From assembly GCA_017744515.1 (NCBI GenBank), contig JAGIBF010000018.1:18189-82188 (forward strand): DNA of 64,000 nucleotides, written 5' to 3'. Each line of letters begins with the position of its first letter. Within the stretch, counting starts at the first letter, position 1. Source of the DNA: Niastella sp. Its GTDB lineage: Bacteria; Bacteroidota; Bacteroidia; Chitinophagales; Chitinophagaceae. This document shows positions 26,486-35,416 of this stretch, piece after piece. Position numbers and translations under genes: made by a program. The notes below the pieces were generated by a model that was not told the origin of the DNA, searched no databases, and saw nothing but the letters and a program-made list of their open reading frames with translations.

Positions 26486-28663
26486 ATGACTAAAGTATTA
26501 AGTAATATGGTTAAAAGAAAGAATCTACCCCTTGTGCTGATTATCCTGGGTGCCGGTCTGTTTGTCGCATTCCGTACCCTCGGATTAGGAGGAGGCGATA
26601 AGCCGCCCGCTACGAAGTATGAAAAGATACTCAAGAACGTAGGGGAAATGCTCACCGAAATTCACTACAGTCCGAAGAAAATAGATGATAATTTCTCCAG
26701 GGAAGTATTCAAGAAGTTCCTCGTCAACCGCTATGTCGACGAGAACAAGAACATCCTGCTGCAGTCGGACATACAGCAGCTGAAGAAATACGAAACAAGG
26801 ATCGACAATGAAATACTGGGCGAGCCCGTACAGTTTGTGCCTGCCGTTTCCGAGATCGTGAAAAAGCGTATCCTCGAAACCGAGCAGATCTACAAAGAGA
26901 TACTGAGCAAGCCGTTCGACTACACCAAAGATGAGTCAGGCAATTTCAATGTCGACCAGATCGATTTCCCCAAAAATGAAGCAGAACGCAAAGAAGTATG
27001 GCGCAAGCGGCTGAAATCACTGGCGCTGGACCGCTATGCCGACCTGCTTGATGCCCGCGAAAAGAACAAAGGCAAAGACAGCGTGAAGGTGAAAACCGAC
27101 GCCGAGCTGGAAAAAGAAGCCCGCGAGCGCGTGAGCAAGATCATGGACAGGATCTATGATCGCCTGAAGTTGAAAGTGAATGATGACGACCGCTTCAATG
27201 AATATGTAAAGACGATTACGGAGTCTATGGACCCCCACACCACCTTCTTTCCGCCGATCGACAAACGTTATTTCGACGAGCAGATGAGTGGCAGCTTCTT
27301 TGGTATCGGCGCCTCCCTCCGGGAAGATGAAGGCGGTATCAAGATCGCTACCCTGGTTACGGGCAGCCCGGCCTGGAAATCCGGCGAAGTAGCCGTAGGC
27401 GATATGATCCTGAAAGTAGGGCAGGGCGCTGCTGAACCGGTAGACCTTGGCGGTTACTTCGTAGAAGATGCCGTAAAGGTGATCCGTGGCAAGCAAGGCA
27501 CTGAAGTACGCCTCACCCTGAAGAAAACGGATGGCTCTATTAAAGTCGTAACACTTATTCGCGATAAGATCGTACAGGATGAAACCTTTGCCCGCAGCGC
27601 TATCGTCAACACGGCCAGCGGCAAGATCGGTTTCATTTACCTGCCTGAGTTTTATGCAGACTTCGATAATCCGAAAGGTCCCCGTTGCTCTGAAGACGTA
27701 CGTAAAGAGATCATCAAGCTCAAAGAACAGAAAGTAGATGGCATCGTGATGGACCTGCGCAATAATGGCGGTGGTTCACTCTACGATGTGGTGCAAATGG
27801 TTGGCCTGTTTATCGAAGGTGGCCCTGTAGTACAGGTAAAAGACCGCGATGGCAAACCCACCGTATATTCCGATAATGATAAATCTGCGTTGTACGATGG
27901 ACCACTCGCTGTAATGGTGAACGAGTTCAGCGCTTCCGCTTCTGAAATATTTGCAGCTGCCATCCAGGATTACGATCGTGGTGTGATCATCGGCAGCACC
28001 TCTACCTATGGTAAAGGAACAGTACAACGCAATATCGGCCTCGACAAGAACCTGGGCATGTTGAACCCCAACAGCGACCTCGGTACTGTAAAGGTTACCC
28101 TGCAGAAGTTCTACCGCATCAATGGCGGTTCTACCCAGCTGCGTGGCGTAAGCTCCGATATTGCCCTGCCCGATCTGGCAGAGTTTTCCAAACTGCGTGA
28201 AAAGGACAATCCTGATGCATTGCCCTGGGATGAGATCCAGAAAGCCGATTACCGTCGCTGGAAATTTGGTCTTGACCTGGCGCCTATCAAGAAAGCCAGC
28301 GATGACCGCCTGAAGAGCAATGCCGCATTCACTCAAATAAAGGCCGATGCCGAGTGGCTGGCAAAGCAAAATGACAAGGTATCACCACTTAGCCTGAAGA
28401 AATACCAGGAAGAGCAAAAGCAAATGAAAGCAGTGGCCAAACAGATCGATTCCCTGAGCAAATCGGCTAAGGAACTGAATGTAGAAGCTATTGCAGAAGA
28501 CCTGAAGAAGTTTGAGTATGACGCAGGTAAACTGGAACGCTTCAAACAATGGATCAAATCACTCCGCAACAATGATATTTATCTGGGTGAAGCAGTGAAT
28601 GTGATCAATGATATGATCGTTCAGAAGAACGTGGTATACAATACCCCCGCTCATAAGAACTAA
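26486..28663 (+). CDS. Carboxy-terminal processing protease, S41 family
   Basis: I use the ATG at 26486 (725 residues); an upstream TTG at 26426 is open, but the ATG gives a natural cytoplasmic start before the membrane anchor (LPLVLIILGAGLFVAF). Order: N-terminal helical domain, a PDZ domain (about 230-320; GIGASLREDEGGIKI, VTGSPAWKSGEVAVGDMIL), the S41 protease core (IGFIYLPEFYADF..., LRNNGGGSLYDVVQMVGLF), the Ser-containing NEFSASASEIFAAA and the Lys in TYGKGTVQ of the Ser/Lys dyad, then a C-terminal helical domain. This matches tail-specific proteases (Prc/Tsp), which trim or degrade periplasmic proteins from the C terminus. Signal-anchored, it acts in the periplasm. A REP-like pair and a strong terminator follow it. 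Confidence 0.93.
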   Translation: MTKVLSNMVKRKNLPLVLIILGAGLFVAFRTLGLGGGDKPPATKYEKILKNVGEMLTEIHYSPKKIDDNFSREVFKKFLVNRYVDENKNILLQSDIQQLKKYETRIDNEILGEPVQFVPAVSEIVKKRILETEQIYKEILSKPFDYTKDESGNFNVDQIDFPKNEAERKEVWRKRLKSLALDRYADLLDAREKNKGKDSVKVKTDAELEKEARERVSKIMDRIYDRLKLKVNDDDRFNEYVKTITESMDPHTTFFPPIDKRYFDEQMSGSFFGIGASLREDEGGIKIATLVTGSPAWKSGEVAVGDMILKVGQGAAEPVDLGGYFVEDAVKVIRGKQGTEVRLTLKKTDGSIKVVTLIRDKIVQDETFARSAIVNTASGKIGFIYLPEFYADFDNPKGPRCSEDVRKEIIKLKEQKVDGIVMDLRNNGGGSLYDVVQMVGLFIEGGPVVQVKDRDGKPTVYSDNDKSALYDGPLAVMVNEFSASASEIFAAAIQDYDRGVIIGSTSTYGKGTVQRNIGLDKNLGMLNPNSDLGTVKVTLQKFYRINGGSTQLRGVSSDIALPDLAEFSKLREKDNPDALPWDEIQKADYRRWKFGLDLAPIKKASDDRLKSNAAFTQIKADAEWLAKQNDKVSPLSLKKYQEEQKQMKAVAKQIDSLSKSAKELNVEAIAEDLKKFEYDAGKLERFKQWIKSLRNNDIYLGEAVNVINDMIVQKNVVYNTPAHKN

Positions 28664-28672
28664 GTCAGGTTT

Positions 28673-28728
28673 GTCATCCTGAGCTTGTCGAAGGATGTCG
28701 AAGCCCTTCGACAAGCTCAGGGTGACAA
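28673..28728. repeat. Inverted pair of REP-like elements
   Basis: TGTCATCCTGAGCTTGTCG (from 28673) faces its complement ending in GCTCAGGGTGACA (to 28728), with a 9-base spacer. Together they can form a stem of over 20 bp directly after the S41 gene stop. It is the same family as the copies at 23931 and 44738. Confidence 0.85.
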
Positions 28729-28743
28729 TGTAAATAACGCAAC

Positions 28744-28775
28744 GAACGCTGAATGGACTACACCATTCAGCGTTC
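28744..28775 (+). terminator. Rho-independent terminator of the S41 protease gene
   Basis: A perfect 13-bp stem (GAACGCTGAATGG / CCATTCAGCGTTC), a 6-base loop and six T bases after it. It ends the S41 transcript before the KdsC-like gene. Confidence 0.9.
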
Positions 28776-28819
28776 TTTTTTATGTATTCCCTATTTTTGT
28801 TCTCTACTAACCTTTTGCC

Positions 28820-29338
28820 ATGAGTATATTAGACCAGTTTAAGCAGATCACCACCTTTATATTCGATATGGATGGCGTATTGACCGACGGTACCGTATAT
28901 GTGTTGGATGGTGGCCAATACCGGCGCATGAACATCAAAGATGGGTTTGCCCTGCAGCTGGCGGTAAAGAAAGGGTACCGAGTGGCAGTGATCTCCGGCA
29001 GCAACAGCGATCCTGCGGTAGCGCGGTTGCATAAGCTGGGTATACAAGATGTGTTTATGGACGTGAAGGATAAAAAAAGCAGGCTGCAGGAATATATGCG
29101 GCAGCATAACCTGCAAAAGGCTGAGGTGTTGATGATGGGAGATGATGTGCCGGACTATGAAGTGATGCGAATGGCCGGCCTGGCCTGCGCCCCGGCCGAT
29201 GCAGCGGTGGAGATAAAGGAAATAGCCCATTATATATCCTTGTCGCCCGGCGGTATGGGCTGTGTACGGGATGTGGTGGAAAAAGTGCTGAGGCTAAACG
29301 ATCACTGGGACTTACACACGAATACTACAAGTTCATAG
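28820..29338 (+). CDS. HAD-family phosphatase, KdsC-like (KDO-8-phosphate phosphatase)
   Basis: 172 residues with the HAD motifs: FIFDMDGVLTDG (the nucleophile Asp and general acid Asp), VISGSNSD (motif II Ser), a Lys near residue 95, and MMGDDVPDYEVM (motif IV). It has no cap domain, as in the tetrameric KdsC type. The DMDGVLTDG core and the size fit KdsC, which removes the phosphate from KDO-8-P in lipopolysaccharide inner-core synthesis in the cytoplasm. The related CMP-sugar or generic sugar phosphatases cannot be excluded. It is followed 168 bases later by the UbiA-type gene and appears to start its own unit. Confidence 0.85.
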   Translation: MSILDQFKQITTFIFDMDGVLTDGTVYVLDGGQYRRMNIKDGFALQLAVKKGYRVAVISGSNSDPAVARLHKLGIQDVFMDVKDKKSRLQEYMRQHNLQKAEVLMMGDDVPDYEVMRMAGLACAPADAAVEIKEIAHYISLSPGGMGCVRDVVEKVLRLNDHWDLHTNTTSS

Positions 29339-29339
29339 G

Positions 29340-29490
29340 GTGACGGGTTTCGCGTTTAAAGTTTCGTGTTGTTACCCCCACATATCGACTATCCGGCTTC
29401 ACTGCTACGTTATATTGCAATTAATCAACAATTAACCGTTGAAGGACCCGAAACCCGAACCCCGAAACTCGAAACATTAGATTTCTGTGA
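29340..29490. repeat. GAAAC-rich intergenic repeat
   Basis: Short degenerate units GGGTTTCG, AGTTTCG and, downstream, CCCGAAACCCGAACC and CGAAACTCGAAAC. The upstream and downstream sets are complementary, so the leader of the UbiA-type gene could fold back on itself. It may be a decayed dispersed repeat. Confidence 0.45.
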
Positions 29491-29506
29491 TTATATTAGC
29501 GCATTG

Positions 29507-30472
29507 ATGAAACTACTGGTAGCATTTTTACGGCTGGTGCGAGCGTTGAACCTGGTGTTTATTGCATTCACCCAGCTATTGTTTCTCTATTGCGTAGTGA
29601 TCCCCGTATTCCAACAGGCCAATATGCCCCTGGCCATCCCGGTATCCCAGTTTGTGCTATTGGTAATTGCTTCTGTACTGATCGCCGCAGGCGGTTATAT
29701 TATCAACGATTATTTCGACCTGAATATCGACCAGGTAAACAAACCCGGCCGGCTGGTAGTGGAAAAGATCATCAGGCGGCGCTGGGCCATTGTATGGCAC
29801 CTGGTGCTATCCCTGCTGGGTATCCTGCTGAGCACCTATGTGGCGTGGAAAACAAGGGTATGGTGGCTGGCCCCGGCCAATATGTGCTGCGTCATTGCCC
29901 TGTGGTTCTATTCCACTACGTTCAAACGCAAATTATTGAGTGGAAACATCATCATCTCCCTGCTCACGGCCTGGACGGTGATGGTGGTAGGCTTCATCAT
30001 CCATTACCGGGTCATCAAAACACCCGGGCTGGACGGTGTGGTGCAAGCCTCGAAGATCATGCGGATTACTTTCCTGTATGCGGGCTTCGCATTCATCATC
30101 TCCCTCGTAAGGGAAGTGATCAAGGACATGGAAGACATGGCGGGCGATGCCAAATACGGATGCCGTACCATGCCCATTGTGTGGGGCGTCAATGTATCCA
30201 AAGTCTTTGTAGCTACCTGGCTGATCGTGTTGATCGCGGCAATGGTGATCGTGCAAGCCTATGTCCTTACTTTTAACTGGTGGTGGTCAACATTGTACTG
30301 CTTAGCCCTTATTATTATTCCGCTTATATATATATTGCGTAAGTTATACAAGGCCCAATCCAGCAGTGAGTTCCATCACCTGAGTACCTGGGTAAAGCTG
30401 GTGATGCTCACAGGCATTGTGTCGATGATCTTCTTTAAAATCTATTTTGCGAAATGGCTCTTCAACGTGTAG
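29507..30472 (+). CDS. UbiA-family prenyltransferase
   Basis: I start at the ATG at 29507 (321 residues) because the upstream open frame is encoded by repeat-rich intergenic DNA. There are about eight transmembrane helices. The first Asp-rich motif is NDYFDLNIDQVNKPGR (about residues 67-82); the second is REVIKDMEDMAGDAKYGCRT (about 203-222). These bind prenyl diphosphate with Mg2+. The family attaches isoprenoid chains to aromatic or glycerol-phosphate acceptors; in Bacteroidota this subgroup is often named geranylgeranylglycerol-phosphate geranylgeranyltransferase-like, but the acceptor is not provable here. The 3' end overlaps the Maf gene by 19 bases, so the two are translationally linked. 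Confidence 0.85.
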   Translation: MKLLVAFLRLVRALNLVFIAFTQLLFLYCVVIPVFQQANMPLAIPVSQFVLLVIASVLIAAGGYIINDYFDLNIDQVNKPGRLVVEKIIRRRWAIVWHLVLSLLGILLSTYVAWKTRVWWLAPANMCCVIALWFYSTTFKRKLLSGNIIISLLTAWTVMVVGFIIHYRVIKTPGLDGVVQASKIMRITFLYAGFAFIISLVREVIKDMEDMAGDAKYGCRTMPIVWGVNVSKVFVATWLIVLIAAMVIVQAYVLTFNWWWSTLYCLALIIIPLIYILRKLYKAQSSSEFHHLSTWVKLVMLTGIVSMIFFKIYFAKWLFNV

Positions 30473-31041
30473 TATTGGCATCCCAAAGCCCCCGGCGGAA
30501 ACAGTTGCTGGAGTGGGCTGAAATTCCTTTTGATATCATAGTACGCAATACCGACGAAAGCTATCCACCCGGTCTCCCCACAGACGTTATCCCCATACAC
30601 ATAGCCCGCCAGAAAGCACTGGCCGTAAAAGAGTGCAGCGAATACAAAATGTACAAAGCCAATGCTACGATTGTGGCAGCCGATACGGTGGTGGTGCTGG
30701 ATAATGTGATCATAGGCAAGCCCAAAGACCGCGAAGACGCGATCGATATCCTCAGCTCCTTGTCGGGCAAAAAACACCTCGTGATCACCGGCGTGGTCAT
30801 CCTCCATGAGGGAGAAAATGAGACCGCTTTTGCCGATATCACCGAAGTATGGTTCCATCCCGTTACGACCAGTGAGATCGCGTACTATGTAGACAAATAC
30901 CGCCCCTTCGATAAAGCCGGCGCCTACGCCATACAGGAATACATAGGCGTAACCGGTATCAAACGCATCAATGGAGATTTTTACAATGTCATGGGCCTGC
31001 CGGTGAGCAGGGTACTACAGGCGCTTAATAAGTTAGGCTGA
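30454..31041 (+). CDS. Maf-like nucleotide pyrophosphatase
   Basis: 195 residues. The N terminus VVLASQSPRRKQLLEW is the Maf signature (S-x-S-P-R-R), followed by VAADTVVVLDN and GKPKDREDA, which supply the metal and substrate ligands. Maf proteins hydrolyse the non-canonical or modified nucleoside triphosphates dTTP/UTP-like or m7GTP to the monophosphates and have been tied to septum arrest in Bacillus. Length and motifs are normal. It overlaps the UbiA-type gene by 19 bases and is probably read from the same transcript. Confidence 0.93.
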   Translation: MALQRVVLASQSPRRKQLLEWAEIPFDIIVRNTDESYPPGLPTDVIPIHIARQKALAVKECSEYKMYKANATIVAADTVVVLDNVIIGKPKDREDAIDILSSLSGKKHLVITGVVILHEGENETAFADITEVWFHPVTTSEIAYYVDKYRPFDKAGAYAIQEYIGVTGIKRINGDFYNVMGLPVSRVLQALNKLG

Positions 31042-31126
31042 TGGCGGTCTTTTGATGACCCCCGATCCAACAGATCGCTGCTTTGCAACGTTCCACTACT
31101 CATACTTGTCATGAAAGAAAAAGGAT

Positions 31127-32146
31127 ATGAAATATTTTATAATGTTTTGTGTACTTGCTTCTTTCCTTACTGCATGCAGGAAAAACAAAAAAGACAAAGA
31201 GAAGGAAACCGCTTCCGATTGCCTTCAGACAACCTTTGTGAATACGAATGTAAATGAACAACTCCTGTCCGTTTTCTTCATCAACGGCAAAGAAGGATTT
31301 GTGGGTGGTTATAAAGGCGGCATTTATAAAACTACAGACTCGGCCAATACCTGGACAGCTTTGAATTCAACCGTTACACTGCCGGTGCGGGATATTTGCT
31401 TTATAGATAATTTGAAGGGCTTTGCAGTAGGAGGCGAAAATTCCTGCGGAGGAACAGGCTGTATTCCGCCGGGCGGATTTATTGTGAAAACAACAGATGG
31501 CGGACAGAACTGGACAAAGGTCTTTACACCTTCGGATAAAATTGAAATAGCTGCTATTTACTTTATCAATAATACAACAGGGTTTTGTGCAGGCGACAAT
31601 GTAATATTTAAAACTGCTGACGGAGGGCAAACCTGGTCCGAATACAAAGTCAATAACCTGGGCGGCAAGATGATGGATGTTTTATTTACGGATGCCCAAC
31701 ATGGATACGTAGTTTGTACGTTCGACAAAATAGTAAAAACCAGTAATGGCGGGTTAACCTGGGAAGTAACAACTTCCAATAAAGAAGCCGGGTATTATGC
31801 TGTGTCATCTGCAGAAGGCTCCATGTATGTTTCAGGACAGGGAAAAATAATAAAGTCGGTTAACGGAGGAAGTTCCTGGTCACAGCTGCCCAACTCGCCG
31901 GCAGATATCTTTGCTATCCACTTTACTGACAAGAATACGGGTTTTGCCTTTGGCAGGGGGAATTATTCAGGTGGAGATTGGGGATATTCCTACGGTTCGA
32001 TCTATTGCACGGATAATGGTGGCGCCACCTGGAATGGAAGCGCCGATATTAAAGAAGTGAGCCTGATCCAATCCGTTTCATTTCCAACCAACCACATCGG
32101 CTATGCCATAAGTATGAACAAGGTGATTAAAATAGCTGCGAATTAG
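31127..32146 (+). CDS. Lipoprotein with YCF48/BNR-type beta-propeller repeats
   Basis: 339 residues. The N terminus MKYFIMFCVLASFLTAC is a lipoprotein signal with the lipobox LTAC (Cys17), followed by a Lys-rich linker. The rest is a series of about six 40-45-residue repeats of the form F.....GF..G....I..T.DGG.TW, e.g. KTTDGGQNWTKV, KTADGGQTWSEY, DNGGATWNG. This is the YCF48-like/sortilin-type propeller. Such lipoproteins are surface or periplasmic; the ligand is unknown. It stands alone between Maf and the YcxB-like gene. Confidence 0.85.
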   Translation: MKYFIMFCVLASFLTACRKNKKDKEKETASDCLQTTFVNTNVNEQLLSVFFINGKEGFVGGYKGGIYKTTDSANTWTALNSTVTLPVRDICFIDNLKGFAVGGENSCGGTGCIPPGGFIVKTTDGGQNWTKVFTPSDKIEIAAIYFINNTTGFCAGDNVIFKTADGGQTWSEYKVNNLGGKMMDVLFTDAQHGYVVCTFDKIVKTSNGGLTWEVTTSNKEAGYYAVSSAEGSMYVSGQGKIIKSVNGGSSWSQLPNSPADIFAIHFTDKNTGFAFGRGNYSGGDWGYSYGSIYCTDNGGATWNGSADIKEVSLIQSVSFPTNHIGYAISMNKVIKIAAN

Positions 32147-32218
32147 TACACGCTTTGAACGCAGGATGTATAAATTTAGTTATTTTGGCGGATCATTGAT
32201 AACCCGCTATACCCCCTT

Positions 32219-32764
32219 ATGACCCTTTCTTACCAGTTGAATGAAAATGATTTTCTGCAACACCAGCTGTTCGTAGCTTCTCAAAGTGCATCACTTAAAA
32301 AGAGGCGGAAAAGCTCCCTGGTCGTCCTGATCTTTTGTTTCGTGATGCTAAGCCTGCTTTTTTATCTGATTGACGAAAACCTGTTAGCAATTTTAATGCT
32401 CTTGTTGGCGCCGGTTACTTTTTTCTTTTTCCCATCATTCCAGGGAAAACAATTGCACAAAGCTTATAAGCGGTCCATTAATGAAAATTATAAGAACAGG
32501 TTTGGTAAGCAGGTACAGGTTGGTTTTACAGACGATGCGATCGTGTACCATGATTCGAATAGTGAAGTAAAAATATTACTCACCACCATTAGCAAGATTA
32601 TTGAACTGCAAGACCTTTTCATTATACAAATGAGTACCGGCGGTGGCCTGATCATGCCTAAGCAACAACTGGAAGATGTAGTCGGCGTACGGCAGCTATT
32701 GCAGGAAGTAAGCCAAAAACTATCGGTGCCTTTTGTGCAGGAGTTCAGCTGGAAATGGAAATAA
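32219..32764 (+). CDS. YcxB-like membrane protein
   Basis: 181 residues: a short N-terminal YQLNENDFLQHQLF segment, two close transmembrane helices (about residues 35-75, VVLIFCFVMLSLLFYLI and LLAILMLLLAPVTFFFF), then a cytoplasmic beta domain ending in the YcxB-like closing block (IIQMSTGGGLIMPKQQL). The YcxB domain is widespread but uncharacterised. The following ferredoxin-like gene starts 30 bases downstream on the same strand. No catalytic residues are seen. Confidence 0.75.
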   Translation: MTLSYQLNENDFLQHQLFVASQSASLKKRRKSSLVVLIFCFVMLSLLFYLIDENLLAILMLLLAPVTFFFFPSFQGKQLHKAYKRSINENYKNRFGKQVQVGFTDDAIVYHDSNSEVKILLTTISKIIELQDLFIIQMSTGGGLIMPKQQLEDVVGVRQLLQEVSQKLSVPFVQEFSWKWK

Positions 32765-32793
32765 CCATTGTTTAAACCTAAACAATTCTCCCC

Positions 32794-33495
32794 ATGGCAT
32801 TATTGGGAAAAAAGTTTCCGGACAGGCATCCGGAAAATGCTGAAGGAGACTTCTATTCAATGGACGGGGTATGCATCAGTTGTGGTGCTCCCGAGGCTGA
32901 AGCGCCTAAGTTGATTGAACATTCCGTAAAAGATGGAGGCCACTGTCATTTTAAGCGCCAGCCACAAACGCCTGAGGAAGTCGAACAAGCTATCCAGGCA
33001 TTGGCAGTTTCCTGTATTGCCAGTATTCGCTATGGTGGCAAAGATGAAGCGATCCTGAAGCGCTTGTATGAAATGGGGTTAGGCAGCGAGTGCGACCATG
33101 AGCCAGTAGACAATTACAGCCTGCTGGCCTGGGATAAAGCACATTTCAGGTATACAGGAAGCCTCACAAAATTCTATAACAGGTTGGTAGACGAGCTTGT
33201 AAAAGGCTGGAGTCATTTAAAACTCAGGATTATTCCAATGGTTTCCGCTAAAAAAGACCATTTCGAATTTTCTTATAGTTGGGCAAAAGAAGCGATGCCC
33301 GTTACGATTAGCGTATGTATCAGGGAAAGCGGCCTGTGGGAATTGCAAATAGCCACCTCAGGAGAATATCAACTGCAAACCCTCAGGCATGTAGCAATTA
33401 CGATCAATTACTTGCTGCGTCATGAACAGGAGATAGAAGATATCACCTGGTACGATATGGATGGTAAAAGTTACGAGGCTGCCGCTGTTTGCTGA
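32794..33495 (+). CDS. Ferredoxin-like protein with CxxC and two further Cys
   Basis: 233 residues. The first 80 residues have the pattern DGVCISCGAPEAEAP (Cys27, Cys30), Cys51 in GGHCHF and Cys74 in AVSCIASIRYGG, which could bind one iron-sulfur cluster. The block EEVEQAIQALAVSCI is shared by Bacteroidota proteins labelled ferredoxin. The remaining 150 residues are a separate unrecognised alpha/beta domain. The protein is probably cytoplasmic. It is 30 bases downstream of the YcxB-like gene. Direct electron transfer, a small sensor or a zinc-binding role are all possible. Confidence 0.6.
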   Translation: MALLGKKFPDRHPENAEGDFYSMDGVCISCGAPEAEAPKLIEHSVKDGGHCHFKRQPQTPEEVEQAIQALAVSCIASIRYGGKDEAILKRLYEMGLGSECDHEPVDNYSLLAWDKAHFRYTGSLTKFYNRLVDELVKGWSHLKLRIIPMVSAKKDHFEFSYSWAKEAMPVTISVCIRESGLWELQIATSGEYQLQTLRHVAITINYLLRHEQEIEDITWYDMDGKSYEAAAVC

Positions 33496-33598
33496 TCTCC
33501 TGTTTACTACTTCAGCACCTCTCTTTTCTGTATTAAAATTACTATGCTGCAATACGTCTGTTGGGAAATTTCGTATATGCTTCAAATGTAACGTAACC

Positions 33599-34870
33599 AT
33601 GACCGAACGATTGCTCCAGTTTATCTGGCAATTCCAATATTTCAATAAAAACCAACTTCAACTACCCGGCGGCGAAACCTTCGAGATCATCCATCCGGGC
33701 GCTTTAAATACCAACCAGGGGCCCGATTTTCTGGCAGCAAGCATAAGAATTGGGAAAGCCACCATCATAGGGCCGGTAGAATTACACATCAAAACATCCG
33801 GCTGGTATAAACATGCCCATCAGCACGATCATAACTATGATAAAGTGATCCTGCATGTGGTGTGGGAAGATGACCTCGACAGTTCAGCAAGCCCTATCCC
33901 GGTATTGTCGCTGCGCGACCGTGTATCAAAAATATTACTGCAACAATATGCCGACTGGATGAACAGCCGCTGGTTCATTGCCTGTGAAAAACAGATCGCA
34001 CAGGTCAGCAACATCACCTGGTTATCGTGGAATGAGCGGTTGCTGGTAGAGCGGCTGCAGCGCAAATCAAAAATGGCATTCGATTATTTGCAGCAGAACA
34101 ACCAGCATTGGGAAGAGACCTTCTGGTGGTTGCTGGCCCGTAATTTTGGCATCAGGGTCAACGCAGAAACATTCGAGGCGGTGGCGCGTAGCCTGTCCTT
34201 ATCGATATTGGGCAAACACAGAAATCAGCTGGTGCAATTGGAAGCCCTGTTGATAGGGCAGGCAGGATTACTGACAAAGGAGTTTACAGATGACTATGCA
34301 TTGCTGTTAAAAGATACCTACCACTTCTACAAGAGCAAATATAACCTCAAACAAAATTTCCAGGCAGCCGCCTTTCTCCGAATGAGACCGGCTTCTTTTC
34401 CTACGATAAGGTTGGCGCAGCTGGGGGCCCTGGTGCATCAGTCAGGTCATTTGTTCTCAAAAATTAAAGAATTTACTTCCATTCAAGATGTTAAAGCGCT
34501 GCTCGACGTAACGGCCAGCGGGTATTGGGACAACCATTATATTTTCGACCAGCCTTCGCTGGAGCGGCCCAAGCGAACAGGCGATATGATGGTCAATAAC
34601 ATCATCATCAACACCATTGTGCCCACGCTCTTTGCGTACGGCCATCAACGACAGGAGCAGGAATATAAAGACAAAGCGCTTCGATGGCTCGAAGCGCTGG
34701 AAACAGAAGACAATACGATTACAAGAGGTTTTACCGGATGCGGTATCGCCAGCCGGAGCGCTTTTCAATCACAGGCGCTTATTGAGCTCAAGAGCCAATA
34801 TTGCGATCACAAACGTTGCCTGGATTGCGCTGTAGGCAATACACTGCTGAAGAAGAACCTGGTAATGTGA
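33599..34870 (+). CDS. DUF2851-family protein
   Basis: I start at the ATG at 33599 (423 residues); the open frame upstream gives no sensible protein. The product has the DUF2851 start MTERLLQFIWQFQYFN and the block FEIIHPGALNTNQGPDF, followed by PVELHIKTSGWYKHAHQHD. Members are found across Bacteroidota, usually in one copy, and have no known function; the conserved Glu/His/Asp residues suggest a nuclease-like or metal-binding core. The C-terminal half carries four Cys (CGIASRS..., YCDHKRCLDCAVG) which could bind zinc. It ends next to the convergent OsmC gene and a hairpin. Confidence 0.85.
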   Translation: MTERLLQFIWQFQYFNKNQLQLPGGETFEIIHPGALNTNQGPDFLAASIRIGKATIIGPVELHIKTSGWYKHAHQHDHNYDKVILHVVWEDDLDSSASPIPVLSLRDRVSKILLQQYADWMNSRWFIACEKQIAQVSNITWLSWNERLLVERLQRKSKMAFDYLQQNNQHWEETFWWLLARNFGIRVNAETFEAVARSLSLSILGKHRNQLVQLEALLIGQAGLLTKEFTDDYALLLKDTYHFYKSKYNLKQNFQAAAFLRMRPASFPTIRLAQLGALVHQSGHLFSKIKEFTSIQDVKALLDVTASGYWDNHYIFDQPSLERPKRTGDMMVNNIIINTIVPTLFAYGHQRQEQEYKDKALRWLEALETEDNTITRGFTGCGIASRSAFQSQALIELKSQYCDHKRCLDCAVGNTLLKKNLVM

Positions 34871-34872
34871 TA

Positions 34873-34939
34873 ATTTGAAGATTTGAAAATGAAAAACATT
34901 GCACATTTCAGGCATTTTCAAATCATCGCATCTTCAAAT
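34873..34939. terminator. Bidirectional hairpin between DUF2851 and OsmC genes
   Basis: Left arm ATTTGAAGATTTGAAAATG (34873-34891) pairs with two right segments, CATTTTCAAAT (34913-34923) and ATCTTCAAAT (34930-34939). It lies between two convergent stop codons. Confidence 0.6.
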
Positions 34940-34941
34940 AA

Positions 34942-35367
34942 TCAAATTGAAACAGCGGCAGGCTTCCAGTTGAACGTCACATTCACCTTGATGTCCGGGT
35001 GAATACTGTATATCACCGGGCAGGTATGCGCTGCACGCTCCAGGATGATCTTTTGCTTCTCATCGGCATGCAGCGTATCCGGGAAATGAAACGTTAAATT
35101 TATACCGGCAATACGGCGAGGGTCAGCAGCCATGATCTTTTCTACTTCAATCCTGGTATCGGTAAGGTTAACCTCCATATCACGGGCTTTCTGGCCCATA
35201 ATGGTCAACATACACGACCCAAGCGCGGTGGCCACCAGATCGGTGGGGGAGAAGCGCTCTCCTTTACCCTGGTTATCGGTAGGCGCGTCAGTTTCTATCT
35301 GACTGCCTGATTTTAAATGTAAACAAACCGTTCTCAGGTTTCCTTCGTAAACAACAGTAGAGGTCAT
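34942..35367 (-). CDS. OsmC/Ohr-family protein
   Basis: I start at the ATG at 35367 (141 residues), since the upstream open frame overlaps the divergent gene. The sequence begins TSTVVYEGNLRTVCLHL and contains the OsmC centre FSPTDLVATALGSCMLTIMG (peroxidatic Cys in GSCM) and the second Cys in AAHTCPVIYSI. These two cysteines reduce organic hydroperoxides. The size is typical of the OsmC subgroup. It is divergent from the 35417 gene with 49 bases between starts and convergent with the DUF2851 gene. Confidence 0.9.
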   Translation of the reverse strand: MTSTVVYEGNLRTVCLHLKSGSQIETDAPTDNQGKGERFSPTDLVATALGSCMLTIMGQKARDMEVNLTDTRIEVEKIMAADPRRIAGINLTFHFPDTLHADEKQKIILERAAHTCPVIYSIHPDIKVNVTFNWKPAAVSI

Positions 35368-35416
35368 TATGTGTAATTTTGCCTTAAATTTACGTTGAAT
35401 AATTAAATCACAGCCG

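Noticed and set aside
29366..29506. Upstream GTG start of the UbiA-type gene
   Set aside because: The added 47 residues come from GAAAC-rich repeat DNA; the ATG at 29507 begins right at the first membrane helix.
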